The position numbers and the translations under genes are program-made. Below are positions 36,293 to 49,600 of a DNA stretch of 64,000 nucleotides, piece after piece; the first letter of the stretch is position 1, and every line of letters starts with the position of its first letter. The notes beneath the pieces are model-generated. The model did not search any database. It was not told the origin of the DNA and worked only from the letters and a program-made list of their open reading frames with translations. The stretch comes from Anopheles merus (Eukaryota > Arthropoda > Insecta > Diptera > Culicidae), in contig NC_054084.1 in NCBI RefSeq assembly GCF_017562075.2, forward strand, positions 10,086,140 to 10,150,139, written 5' to 3'.

Positions 36293-37579
36293 GTTTTTCC
36301 GCCTTGTGTGACACGGCACGATGCAGGAAGCCCGCGCTACGTCGGTAGAAATTATGAGCCCCAAAATAATAATTATTCGCTATTACCTGGCACCGGAGAA
36401 ATGGATGTCCCAGAGGCAGCGTCAACGCAAAACGTTTTATTTTTATTGCTAACGGTGGCTGGGGGTTTTTTTTCTCTCTTGTTGGGGTCTTGCTTTGGGC
36501 CTCATCATAGTTCTGTCAATGGTTTTTTGGGGGGAAATTTATTTGATTAAAGTCTACGTGTGCCCTTTTTTGTCTGTTGGAAGCAATCTGAGGTTTAAAC
36601 ATGACGTTCAAAGCAAGGTTCATCTCTATTTCTGGGTTTTTTTGTGGTTTGCCTGCTTGGCTACTCTAATGCGACGGGTGATGATTATTTCCGCCCGGTA
36701 CCCTTCCCGTTACTTGGCTTAGGAGATTGATAATGATGGAGCGCTGGTGGTCGCGTTAAGTGGCATTTGTCCTCCGCGAAAGTTGCTGCAGTGATGTGAC
36801 GATGTTCAGTATCTGCAAGACATTGCAGCAAGACGTGTTTCGTCCGCGCATCACCATCATCATCAGTGTTATGTGTAATGTGGTAAAAAATGACAAACAT
36901 GAGTCTCATTGTCGTCCACTACTTTCGCTGGTTGCTTAGTCGCTACGTACTTAATGACTTAATCGATCGGGAGGGGTTTAATTGTGCGGTTTTTCGAGAT
37001 GAGTTTTCGTTTCACACAGAATAGAAATTGTGTTACAAGATATGTACAACATCATTCAACTTTAGTACAAGGAAAATTCCACATGCCTTCACACGAACAG
37101 ACATCATCTCTCTGACTTCCCCTGGCTAGCGTCTGCGGTATGTCAAACCATTTTATCGACCATCCCCCATGTTCCTAGTGCAAACGTTACACTTCACCGA
37201 GACAATCGAAAGTGACAGAGCTTTGTGCCTCGTAAACCAACCGCGCGCCATACAATCTTGCAACTGCGTACGATTTAGAGGCTATCAAATGGACGACTTC
37301 AAACGACACGAAGCGTACCCAACAATGTTTCATCGATTGATGATGTCCACGGCAAGACGCGGGCCGACTTATCGACGCTGCCATCCCCATCACGGGCTGC
37401 CACGGGGTTGGACGTAAACATGTCGTTTCTTTTCTGGGTTAATTCCACCGGTGTCCACAGATCAAGTTTCACCTTTTTCCGAGGGCGACACGTATGTGAG
37501 CGCTCCGCCAAAACGAAGGCGCCACCGGTAGGAACTTTCGTCTGAAGTCCAAGTGATAGACGTCGGTAACACAAGAAGG

Positions 37580-37580
<1 letters not shown>

Positions 37581-37619
<39 letters not shown>

Positions 37620-37641
37620 CTCTCTCTCTCGCTCTGTCTCT
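37581..37641. repeat. Long CT array
   Basis: About 60 bases of (CT)n with a few CG and GT interruptions near the right end. The 204-codon minus-strand frame through it (37299-37913) is an artefact of the repeat. Confidence 0.97.
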
Positions 37642-40600
37642 ATTCTTGGAGAGGGCTTTTTCGGAAGCAGAAAAAGTGGATTATTCCTTAATTGGAGCAA
37701 GCCTAGTTGGTGACCTACTGTTGCTGGTTTTGCCGATTTTGTTGGTGGGTTGGTGGCAGTTTCAGCGCTTCTATGGGTCGCCCTTTTCGAGAGTAGCATA
37801 AGGTCGGCCAGCGTAGGATGTTCAGAGTTTTGCTGCACAGACGATTCTATTCTGTCCCCTTCTGTGGCTTGAACGTGACTGCATCCGTGGGTGCATAGGG
37901 CATAATCAAACAAGTTTGCGATGACGTGATGGCTGGCAGGCTTGATAGCTGACAGAGAGGTGATGTCAGAAGGTGGATATTTTAAGGAGTTTCATAACGT
38001 TCGCCGATATAATGACTTCCAAGATCACTCAATTCTTTCAACAGGATGAATGAATTCTTCTTTCCATCCTCGAAGAGACACCTCCAACGCACCGTGCAGA
38101 GGTACACATTCAATATTGACTTATTTGAATAACTGCTCGCAAAGTATATTGACAAGCCCTCTCTTTTGTCACGATTTGTATTTGAAATTGCAATAGAGAG
38201 GGGAAGAGAAAGAAAATACTAATATACTGCCGACCAATCATTAAGCCCATAAATATACATTCCACGATGCACGATGCTGCCATCTTCGCAAGAATCGCAC
38301 ATTGTTGCAATAACACAAATCATCGCCCCTCGACGATCTTCCCACAATCATTACTGTCCGCCAGTGGTGCTTCGCATCTTCCTTCCTTTTGCAGCACCAG
38401 CAGCGGCAGCAGCAGCAGCACTGCGTTTAATCACACCTTTCACCCAACCCGATCATTATCGTCTTGTTGTGCGTAAAGTTTTCACTTTCCGGAATCTACC
38501 ACATCACTCCCGGCCCCCCGGTTGCGAATTGCCCATCCCCATTCCTCCCCCAACCCAACGGTTGTGTTCCGCAAATCAGCAGCACGGTCGGTGACGGAAT
38601 TGGTTGATCGCCCAAATATCAGTCGCCCGAATGCCGCCACCCATTTTTCATAACCCATAAATTACCGGTACATAATTTCATCAAACTGAGCGCTCTTCAC
38701 GGTGGGTGGGAGTGGGCAGGGAGGGGAGTTATTTATTCGTCATTTTGTGCAGCCAGGCTGTAGAAGGTGCGCAGTAAGGAGGTGGTGCTTACATTCCAAC
38801 GAGCGTTTTGCGCGACGAAGCCAATCTCATGCAGGTTTATTGTTTTTTTTTCTTCTTCGCTTTTCTTTGCTTTTGCGATTCCCTCCGGTCGCTGTTGTTA
38901 ACCCGATGATGTATGATTTTCTTCGCAGCGGCGGGTTCGTTGTTTTTGCTGTCGCTGAAGTCATCACGGCCCGGCGCTATATCGTCATTCAAGCGCGCGG
39001 TGTAGAGATGTCTCATTAGACCAGGCGACGGGACAGCATGCCGCATGCATGCCGAAAACCTGAAAGGCCCTAATGTCGAAGGCATCAGCATCATCTTTGT
39101 CTCATCTTTATTCAGGGCAGGAGAGGAGAGGGGGGGAAAAACGCACACACGAGCAGCAACAACCACCGCGTTCCTTCATAGTTAATGAATATCCCAACAG
39201 TCTCTTGCGCGCTCGGCCTCTCTCTCTCTCTAGAGACACACTACGCAAACAGTGTCGATGTGTGTTTGCCTTCTTCCCTTTTTATTAGCTACCACCTGGA
39301 GGAGTGCGAAAGGGTCGAACCCCGGTGCATGCCCGTGCTGTTTGCCTGTCGACGGCATTGATGAACACATTAGAAATGATTATGAAGTTATTCAAACGCG
39401 ACCTGCACCGTGTGGACGTGTCGTGAATTGTGACGGGACGTCTGACGTCCGGCGGCACTTTGCAACTGGGTGGTGATGGGCCGTGGGTTTGTTTGTGCCG
39501 GGTTGAGTTGTTTTTCCCTTCGGCTGTGTTTACTTCCAATCCCAGGGAGTGTGTGTGTGTGTGTGTAGTGTCTTCCATTGAAATATTGTGAAAATATTTT
39601 GCAAGCAATGCGACGATTGAAGTGACCCAAGAGGGAGAGCTTGAGGATTTGGAAGGAAAGGGGACAAGATCAACGAAAGCATTGCCTTTTATGCCTCCCT
39701 GCTTGCCGTTTGCTCTCTGCCTGCTCGCCATGTCGACTTCCGATTGAAAAGCAATCACTCAAGGGAAAAAAGGTTCGAGACCACTTTCGCTTGAGCGGTT
39801 CGAGTCGCTGGCCGCTCCTCCTTAAGTGATATTACCGTGGGTTGCTTCATATTTACATAATCTCTACTAGCTCCAGAAGCATGATTGATCGAACCCGTGC
39901 CGTCGCACCGGAAGCAATATCTATTTGGTAGCCGCCCCGCGTGTTTGCTTTTGCGTGTTGCGTGAGCTTAAGATGAAGCCTGTTACACTCTGCCCACTGG
40001 AAAGGACCGGGAGGACCCGTTTAGCAATCAACGACACCGGACCACACCCGGTCAACGAGCTTATCGGAGAGCGAAATTATGATTTTCTTTACTCGCGCTG
40101 GCCACAACCACCTAGTCAGTGTAAGTTTGTTGCCGAGAGACCAGTCACGGTAGAAGGCACCCGGCTCGGCCAGTTCACCACAGCTAGGGCGGCTTTTTAT
40201 TCTTTGAAGACCACCGGCGATGCTTGAAGAGTGACGTTTCATTACCGCTTCCGTGATCCAGCGCACCTGTTTATGCGGCCCCGGCCATCGGCGTCGTTCT
40301 CGCCACTAACGTTACATTTGCACAAAATTGCAAATGAAGGCGAGAAGAGCCGCCCCGACGCCGCCCTTTTAATCGTGCGGCAGGTCCGCCTCGAAACCGC
40401 GCCACCGCAGCTCGTGATGCTTTGCTGAAAACTTTGTTGTTCCCATTTGCTAATGTTTGTCGAACGTCGTCGGCGGCGGCGGCATTGTTAAAAGCAGATG
40501 CCCATTACATACCTTCGCTGCCCGCCTAGGCCGGTCTGCGATCACATTCTCCGTATCGGTTGCTGTACTGCGAAACTATGCTAAACGTGCACGATGCCGC

Positions 40601-42222
40601 GGGAGAACCATCTTCGCTGGAGTCACTTAAAAACAATAGAAACATCCCGGTGTTGGTGATGGTGAATGAACAAAAAAAAAAAGCTCTCACCATTTTGCCT
40701 GCACCATTTAATTCACCAACAACACCCGTCGGTGGTTCGATTTCCGCCCAACGCCAAACACCGGTGGCCAATATTTATGCTTATGTTTGGAGCTGGAGCT
40801 GTTTGCACTGGCTTGAGGCAACTCTATTCGGAGGGAAATTTTACCTACGCCCCATACGAAGTTTCAATTCCCATTGTTTGCTCACACGGAAGTACGCCGA
40901 ACGGGTCTGTGTGTGCGAGGGTTCGTCGCTTGCCGATCGCACAAATCTTTCGTACCGATCGCGCTACATTTTTGCTGCCAGTGGGATCGTTTCGCGCTGC
41001 CGTCATCACTTTCGTTGAAGAAGACCCGGCGAAAGCGAGACATGAGACGCCGATCGTCACCACTAAGTGGACCGATCATGGCTAATGAAGAGGTGATTCC
41101 GAACGATTCCTCCTCAACGCTTTGCATCGCACGCTGCGAGACGGCCTGATGGCAGATGGCGTCACAGCCATCTCCGTGTGCCAAATTGTGCTTCGCTGGC
41201 GTACTTTTATTTTTAGGTCGGGATTTGTACCTGATTGATGCTGAGCGCAGCTGGCCCGCTGACGGTTAGAAAGTGAGCTTTGCTGTGTGAATTGTGTTGC
41301 GGTTTACTCCATACCTAAAAGGAGTGTGCCTTTTTTTGGGTCCACTTCATAAAGCTATCGTTTAAATAGGCTAAACACATTTACCTCTGCTCGCTCTGTG
41401 CTAATCAATCCGAAGCAAAGGTGAACGGTATTCGAGCACCTCTCGAGGAGAAGGTGGCTTTTACATAACGTCCAGAATCGATTTTACTGGCCAACCAGCG
41501 CGGTCAGCAATCGCTTTAACCTTAACCGGCTATCAATTGCAGTTGTAAGCGATGCATTTTACGACCGATGCCAGCGCGAGCACGATAGGAACATAAAGTT
41601 TCGCATCGAATCACATGCCGACAACTTACGGCAGTTGGATGAACCGCCTGCCGAGCTCCAAATTCCAACATGGGCTAATCTGCCGCCGCACACGAATTTC
41701 TGGGTCCTCGCGTATGCCCTACTGCCCCGTAGCCCCTGTGCGTTCCCATCGTTAATCATCCGATCCGAACGGCCGCGGCGGTGGTGAAGAACGTGGCCTC
41801 CGACCTGCTTAAGCGGCGTGTCGTTGTTCGGAGCAGCATCAGCAGCTTACGCAACGAAACCGTTCAAACGAAAGCGAAACACTAACCGCGGTGGTCAAGC
41901 TCGATTTGATTACGCCGTTGGCGTGCAAAGGGGGAGCAGCAGCCCAGGTTAGGAAACTGTGCACTCGCAGCCGCTGTAACGGATCTGCCAGCCGAACTGG
42001 TTCTGGCTTCCCTTTTACAGCGAGCGCTGCCTAAGCAAGCGTATGTGTAGGGCGAAACGTAACGCGTAAGTTCCTCTGGAACACTGGCTCGTTGCCAACT
42101 TGAGCCACTAAACCGGGCGTCTAATGAAAAGCGAATTCGTCTAGGTTGGCTGGTGACAGTGCGGCACGCAAAACAACACACTCACTGCGACCTGCAAAAG
42201 CCCTCGTTCGAGCATGTTTCTT

Positions 42223-42449
42223 GTAAGTGCAGCGCGTGCAAGAAAAACCTGGGCCACATGATTGCGCATAATGGGCAGTTTGTTTATCTGCGCGCGAGGT
42301 TGCTGCGGCGTGTCGCGTGCACTGTTGGCGGACCCGTGGTGGTTGCAGCATCAGGCGGTGGTTCATCTTCTCCAGCCTCCATCAACTTGTCACCGGCAAA
42401 TTGTTGTACTAATTTAGTGTGCGTTTTTTTTTTTCTTTTCTCGCTTTAG
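42223..42449 (+). other. Candidate small intron in an unannotated transcript
   Basis: This 227-base interval has every signal of a short insect intron. It starts CTT/GTAAGT, carries a TACTAAT branch-point match about 40 bases before its end, has a long T/C tract, and closes with CGCTTTAG/G. The interval lies inside the inferred giant intron on the host strand. It could join an alternative first exon, ending at 42222, to the next exon. No transcript evidence is available to me. Confidence 0.35.
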
Positions 42450-42590
42450 GACACTGCAGTGATTGCATCACCGAACGCCGAACGAGGGACGAGTGACACC
42501 CAGCCGGAGCAGTCCGTGGTGAAGGCAAACAGCACCGCGCAGCGCATGTATGGAGCGACGCTTTTCGTGCGGATCCGGATAGTATGAATG
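42450..42590 (+). other. Candidate alternative exon, 141 bases
   Basis: The interval is bounded by a strong acceptor at 42449 and by a donor AAT/GTAAGT at 42590/42591. One frame is open from the first base for 45 codons and then reaches TGA just before the donor. Joined in phase to the sequence ending at 42222, an ATG three codons before the junction would give an open frame of about 49 codons. That is short and unlike any family I know, so a non-coding leader exon with a small upstream open frame is the more likely reading. It could splice onward to 56004. Confidence 0.3.
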
Positions 42591-45500
42591 TAAGTGGTAG
42601 TGTTTTGGAGCGATATTTTATTATTTTACTTCTAGCAGCGACTTCTAAGCGACTAACCTCGGAGCAGTCATCCATCTAAATCCTAAAATGCATTAAAAGA
42701 ACCTCATGCAACTCACGTGCATCGCCTAAAATGGCCCCGTCAGCTTTGAAGTGACACCGCACGAGCATGACAGCTTAAACCACCCACCTACCCCATTACC
42801 CAGCGGGAAAGGGCTAGCTCGGCTGTCTGCCCGACAGGATAATTGAAATGTTTAGTAACAACAGAGATAGCGCTTTAATGGAAGGTGGCCGCGCACCGAC
42901 GCCTACACCTTTGGCTTTGGCAAAAACGGCACCCTTCCCTGGCGGTCTTACGGCCGAAGTTGCAGGTAGCTGCAAGCAAGATACAAACGGGTCAAAGGCT
43001 CAAAATCCTTCATTAGACAGCTCCGTTTTCCTTGTTTTATAGTGTCTGCCGGTGGTCGAAGTTCGTCTCGGGCTCACCGGGGTGAGATAATCGGATCCTC
43101 GGGGCTCATGTCTAGGGTCTACCGGTGCGAGCGGCAAATAAATTGTCCATTAGGAAGTTACTTATCGGAATTGGAGGTACATTATCGAGGCGGACGGGCG
43201 TACAGTTTTCTTCCCTTTCAGATCACGTTCCCGTCTGCGACGTGCCCGACGATGTGTTAGAATTCCTCGAAGCGATAATGTACCCTCGAAACGAATATCC
43301 CTCAAAAGATATCCCTTGGGTTCTTGAGCGATCATTGGAATGTAGCACGAACGCACACTGATTGATCTTTTACTGTCTCAATTGTGTTCTACACATTTTC
43401 CACTCGTTGGAAACGGTTTTAAATACCACCGGGCGAAATATCTTGTCCGTAGAACATAACATCTGAGGCACGTTTTGTGCTGATGGCGAGAAGTGGTAAG
43501 TTTTCCGAAACACAAGGCGATTAATATTCATGCGAACAAACATAAGCCCTGCCAGCGGGCTTGTTTACAACACCACCGCAACCCCGACAATGCCGCACGA
43601 TGTTTAACATACATTCCTCGATCATGCTTGCACACCACCACCCTGGCTAACTCCCAAAAGCACCCCACACTGGCACTGGCAAACACACACACACACACAC
43701 AAAAGAGTGTATGTTTGTCTATTTAAGTTTGTCCCGTTTCGAAACACGCTGCACCGCACCAGAAAGGGGGTGGTAGAATGCTTGTGTCACCTTCCCCCGC
43801 GCTACGTACCGTCAGATGGTACGGTGCAGGCATGCACTCGGCTTTACGGTTGGAATTTAATCGCATTTTTTTCGAATGACAATATCTCAGCCCTAGCGCT
43901 GTGGTGAACAGTCTGTTTCCTTTTTCTGTAAGCCTTTGGGAAGAGGGCCTATAGAGCGAAAGACATTTCGGGTCCCGGCGTTCATTCTATGGCCTTTATG
44001 TTCTGATCTCATCAGGTGTCCGACCGGCCTGAACCGGTCTGCCTTGTGAAGGTGAACATTCGATGTCGATTAATAAAGGAACCAAGAATGCAATGCGCGG
44101 TCTGCAGTGTGCTGCTGCTACACGTGTGCGGTTCGAGCCACAAAAAATCAATCAATTTACCGTTCAGCGAGGAGAGCATTAGAACGTGTTGAAAGAGTTC
44201 AACTGTTCAGTATTCGAAAAAATGAATCAAAATTGAATTGATAATAAACAAAAAATCAATAAAAAAATTAATGATCTTTCCCCTTTTATACCGTTAAATG
44301 GGGTAGACATGAAGCATTTTCCTCATTTCAAACCGTCGTTATGGTTATGAAATGTGTGAGAATCTTTCCCTTCTTGTTCTGTTCTCGCTGTGCAAGAAAT
44401 TGATCGTAAAGATTTGCTGCCTTTTTTACTACATGGATCAATAAAAGAATACTACCACTTCAATAGTAAAACAAAAACCTCTCAAAACAACAATGGAATA
44501 CTATCATAACCGTGCACGTTTATCGCTTGTTAATGCATTATGCTTTGCATAATTATCAAACACCACCTTCTTCCACTTTCTTTCTCCACCATCTACACGT
44601 GCGCAAGACATGACAAGACAAGTGTCTACCCGGGACGCGTGCACCAACCGCGTGCTCGCTGCTTCGGTTGGAAATAATTTGGCATTTAATTTTTCATGAG
44701 CTCATGAATGATTCAACCTCCGATGGGGGGGTAGTACTCACTCCCACCGCACCGAGAGGTTTGCGCTTTTGCGTGAGTTTAATTTCTTTTTGCTCCTAAA
44801 CGCTCATCGTTTAAAAGGCAGACTGATAGGGTGTGAGGGTGGTGATAGTCACATCATTTTTTAGGTGCTTTTTAAGGGTGGAGTTTACATCCCTTTAAAC
44901 ATCGCCCAATTAGGTTGCGAAAGGCAATGAACATTTATGTTATTTTTCTCTTAGTCTTACAGTACACTTTGAAGTAACGCACAAAACGATGTCACATTCG
45001 GGTGGATCGTTCAACACGCACTCTGTCTGTCATCGGTGTCTTCATGTTGTTTTTTTCGCAGTTTTCATTTTGGCTTCGTACCGTCATGCGACACTGCCCA
45101 ACTGACCAAGTTTCCCACCGTTTACGTGCTCGGGCGAGTGTAACGCCCGGTGTAATGGGGCACCGAACGCCAAGGCAGTACCAGCGGCAAGAGAGAGAAA
45201 AAATCGGGGCCCACCAAAAAAGACAGTAAGGCCTTGGTGATGATTAAAAATGAAAAAAAAAATGATGGTGGACACGATGTGTGCGCATAAATCGTTTACT
45301 GCCTTGCGCTCATTGCGGCGACGCGGTCAGGTTCACAGAGCCACCGCTGTACATGCTTCCAGTAAAGCACACGCAAGTTAAAGGTCACCTGGGGGGACAA
45401 TATATTTTGCAACCGCCCTAGGGCCCCCTTGTGATGAGCTGTGAGCTGGACTGTGATAAACATCTAATGTTGTTCTGTGTTTTTTTTTTTCTGGAGCAGA

Positions 45501-46597
45501 TTGATTTGTTGCAACGCTGTACTTGTGGTGCAATTTATTCTTGTGAAATATTGACTACCTTCTGTGGGAAAGTTCGACCCATAAGAAATAAACATAGTAA
45601 ACGGCTCCATACGACACTGTAGCGGGACTCATATTTGTGCTTCCAGCGACCAACGAAACCCGTAAAAACAAAAACCGGATGCTTTTAATGTGATGCTCCG
45701 AACATGATCCTACCTTAGCTGGGGAGAACTCGGAAGAGGATCCTCTCGCCGGTGCAACAACAGATGACAACCGTGGCTCAAGCAACAGACAGGCAAACAA
45801 AAAAACAAAAGTGAAATCAAAACAGATCCAATTTGAGGCGCACAAATAAAAAAATGGCCAAGTGGTGCAATTTTCTGCTTGTAAAAAAATATGATTCAAC
45901 ATCCTTTTCCTTGAAGTTCCCATGCTTTCGAGAGATTGGACATTGAGACAGGCCTGTATTTTTTTTATTGAAATCCTCATACAAGGATGCTTCCACGAGA
46001 TTTTCTTGCCTGCTGACTTCAGCGGGGAAGCCAGATTGCTCTTTTTTTTGCTGTGTGTTCTGCACAGTGAAGCTGCCACCATTCACATATCGCACCATCT
46101 GGACCGGATGGAGGGTAGCCTGTTCGGGGATGTAAACCATGGCGACGGCCACTTTTGCGTCGACCCGTTTCGCAAACCGACGGAAGCGTAATAAGATGTG
46201 GATAATTAATAAAAGAAGCCAAACGGCCCAAAACGGTTGCTGGCCCGTTTTTGTGCTTCTCCTTTTTTTTTTTTGCGATTTAAACGGTTATGGATTGCTT
46301 ATGGATCTGCCGCGCAAAGGGTGGTGTTTGCACCGTTTTCTTATGATTGAAATTGCACGCTCGGTTGGGCGGTGCTTCTGTTCCAGTTTTCCAGCACTCA
46401 CCCAAACAAAACCATCCCATCGCGGGGTTTTATTTTTTTGTAGGACGGATTCTTCTCGCAAGAGAAACCCGCTCCCGCAAGCAAATAAAATAATAGACAC
46501 TGGTTGGTGCAAACACAACCAAAACACACTAAAAAAACCGCTCGGAGGAAGTTTGCAAAACCGTTCCCTAAAAGCTCATAACGCACCCATTGCTTGC

Positions 46598-46601
<4 letters not shown>

Positions 46602-46660
<59 letters not shown>
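46602..46660. repeat. Long GA array
   Basis: An essentially perfect (GA)n of about 59 bases. The 206-codon plus-strand frame (46139-46759) and the minus-strand Leu/Ser frames across it are repeat artefacts. Confidence 0.97.
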
Positions 46661-46664
<4 letters not shown>

Positions 46665-49600
46665 AACAGACCGGGTCTGTAGTGAAGAAAACAAAAAAAA
46701 AGACAGCAAAGACCCAAAAGTGCTTTGTTCCGCAAAACGAGAGTGAAATACAAGGGTGAGAAAACGGAAGCACTAATGGAGCACGTTAAGAGGGAGAGCA
46801 CAACGTAAAAAAAAGACCGAAGAAAGGCTTTGGATTAAACCAACCGTGCAGAATTGGATCGTGCTTTTGTTGGTGAGTGTGCGATCAGTTTCCATCTTCA
46901 AAAGGGTTAGGGTAATTAGATCTCGTCTGGTAGGATAAGAAACGAGCCAGAGTGGACATAAAGGCTTAAGAAGTGGACCGAATGCGCCACGAACAGGATG
47001 ACACATGTTGCTACACGATCTGTTGAGTGAGTCAGGTGTTTGGTTTCTTTGTTGGAGTTGCAAAATAGCTTTGACGTCAAATTACCAATAGATGAAATTT
47101 GTTCTTATTTAGCGTCGGACTTGAGGTCGACTCATATCTTCATGTATTTCTTGCTTTTTAAGGGTTTTTTATCTTAAAATTGCCAACGAGGCTCCAATGT
47201 TTGAAGTTCGCTCATGATGAAGTTCTTCAATATTGATTTCAAACAAATGTCCCGACCTCTTTTGGATGAAGTTGATTGAATAAAATTAATCAATTCTTGC
47301 AGGGAGTCTGAAATAGGTCATTGATTGTTAATTCTTCTATTTTCAAGTTCGACTGTAAGCACCCCGGTGTTGCCCAATTTTACATTCTATTACAACCCTC
47401 TGTGCCCTTGAGCACACCTAGGCCTGACTACACCCAGACCTAGCCTTAAAAGAGGTCTGGTCTTCGCTATTGATGCCCACAAAAGCATCACAAACCTCCA
47501 TTACCTTTGGCCACAAGTGTAATGACAAAGCTAATATTGCGTTTCTCTCCCTCCCTGTGACACCAGTTTCAGCGCGCGTTTCGCACGCGGTTCTCTCCCT
47601 AAGCCTTCCTATTCGAGGCTATGAGCTACTTCGGCACCGAATACCATCGCCCCATGCATCCCAGCTTGCGGTCTGCCCGGCGAGGATGTTCCCCTAGAAT
47701 GGGGTCGTTTTGGTACCAACTGAAACATTCCTTTTCCCCCCTGTGGGGACAAGTAATTGGATAGCAATTTGCCTCCATTTTCTAGCACAAGCATTGAGGA
47801 ACTAGAAAAATTACACAAAAAAAGAAGATCTTAAAACTTCCTCCTTTCCAAGACTATTGCTGGTGCTAGTGATGTGATTACTTTTCTAATCTTTCAGTCT
47901 CATCTTCAATTTTCTCATTCGGCTTCATCGTACACACCATTTGAAGGGTGCATTGGAAGGCTTTTGTGTTGCTTCTCTTTGCTTCTTTGATTTCTTCAAA
48001 AAATGATCGCCCGCGTATTGAACAAAACCGTTTAATGGGTGCTTACGGCGATCATGAGCAGAACAGCCGAGCTCTTCCAAATTTCGTCGTGAAAGGCGCG
48101 CATCCAACCAACCCAAGCTTACCCGGGGCCAACAAATATGTAAACTATTACAACGCCGCCACCGCCGCCGCACTTATGATTGATGCATTTATGCTTCGGG
48201 TGAGGCTGCTGCTGCTGCTGCTGCCGTGCATGGAAATTCCACTGCCCATTGCCAGACGCAATAATTACCCTGGTACAAATCATGTGGAGATAAATCGTTC
48301 ACAGTGGCCACTGTAGTGTGTGTGTGTGTGTGGATGTGTTTGAGAGTGCGTGGAGGGAAAGGTCAGCTACAATTATGGTGTGCATGGTGGGACGAAGATG
48401 CCACAACCAGCCGTCCCGAAACGAGGCGCGCATATGGTGTGAGCGGACTCAGATGCTTCGCGTGGCATTTCGTCAGCTTCTGCAGTTACTAAATCTGTTT
48501 TACTGCCTCCGATGCCCTTAGGTGCTCGATGGTCGATGGCCTTAATCGTACTTGGGCAGTCAATCCACGCCGAGTGGACATCGTTCAGCGGGGCAGCAGA
48601 TAATCCTACAGTTAACAGGTTGAAGTTACCCTCGAGATGATACTTTGTTGTGTGGGCCAACTTTATTTGTGGGTTGCTTAGGGTAAGGTTTATCGGTATT
48701 TAGAAGCTCATAATCGCTAGCTAGACTAGACCACAGTAAAAAGACGCATTTTATTGAAGAATATGGCAGGTTTATAGGTCCGTTTGAATAACTCTATCAG
48801 CGTCAATGTCAAAGCAAGAATAAAATACTTCAACGTCTCTAATCCACTCTCAAGGATAATCTATTACACAATCAATGTACAACAACAGTGTTTTGTGTAA
48901 AATGTAGCCTCTCGTTACGACACCCCGGGCACAGTGCCAAAACAATTGAAACAGTCGTTCCTTTTCCCCCTCCGCCTTAATTGTTTTTTAATTCACTGCA
49001 ACGCATGACGGAACACCGAACATCGCTCATTTTGATGAAAGGAAAAACGAGTGAACATAATACATTCATTAGACGCTTCACAATTTTCACGGGAACTTTA
49101 TCATTGACCGTAACGACACGGCACACCGTCGCGAAGACGCACCTTTACTTTCATCGTTTTCTCCCGCTTGTTGTCTAATTCAATTTATGGGTGTTAATTG
49201 CGATGCTATTTTCCATCCTCGCACCAACCGTTTCAGTCGGTTGCGTATCAAGTGGGATCAAACACCACCAGCGCTGCGGAGATCATTATCAGCCAGACGC
49301 GTTTAGTGACGCTTTTCAGCCCTCTTCTTCCTTCACATGGATCTATTCTCAACGGTGGCCTGTGAATAACTACGTCAAAGCCGACCTAGAAGCTCGATTG
49401 GAATGTTCCACCATCAAGGGGGCATCGGGTAGCGCACGGCTCACGAAAACGTGCATCCCACGATCCGCTGCAAGCACGATGCAACACAGCCTGATGAGGA
49501 CCAATTTTCAAATTACCAAACCGCACGCGCACCTTTCCTAATTCCCCGTTCAACCCAACATCAGACGCTGCCCATCAGATGTTGAGATGTGAGAACGGAT

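Larger units (their letters stand above)
22150..42222. other. Intronic stretch, no established gene
   Basis: No coding exon with recognisable homology is seen. Repeats are (CTG)n at 25421-25442 and 26530-26552, (TCG/TCA)n at 29462-29494, (TTA)n near 29710, GT at 32237-32258, poly-C at 36276-36292, CT at 37581-37641, CAG at 38397-38421 and GT near 39548-39566. Candidate but unproven exons begin after the acceptors at 29264 and 32953. Acceptor-like sites without donors occur at 26249 (TTCTTCTGCAG) and 34575 (TTTGTTTAG followed by GTACGA). Octamer-like ATTTGCAT motifs are scattered but not clustered enough to call an element. Confidence 0.55.

Noticed and set aside
22056..37107. A 15-base match, ACGAACAGACATCAT, shared by two intronic places
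   Set aside because: One shared 15-mer is expected by chance among all pairs in 64 kb, and the flanks diverge.
37299..37913. A 204-codon minus-strand frame with long Arg/Glu repeats
   Set aside because: It is a translation of the CT array at 37581-37641 with ordinary non-coding flanks. The same holds for the 206-codon frame at 46139-46759.
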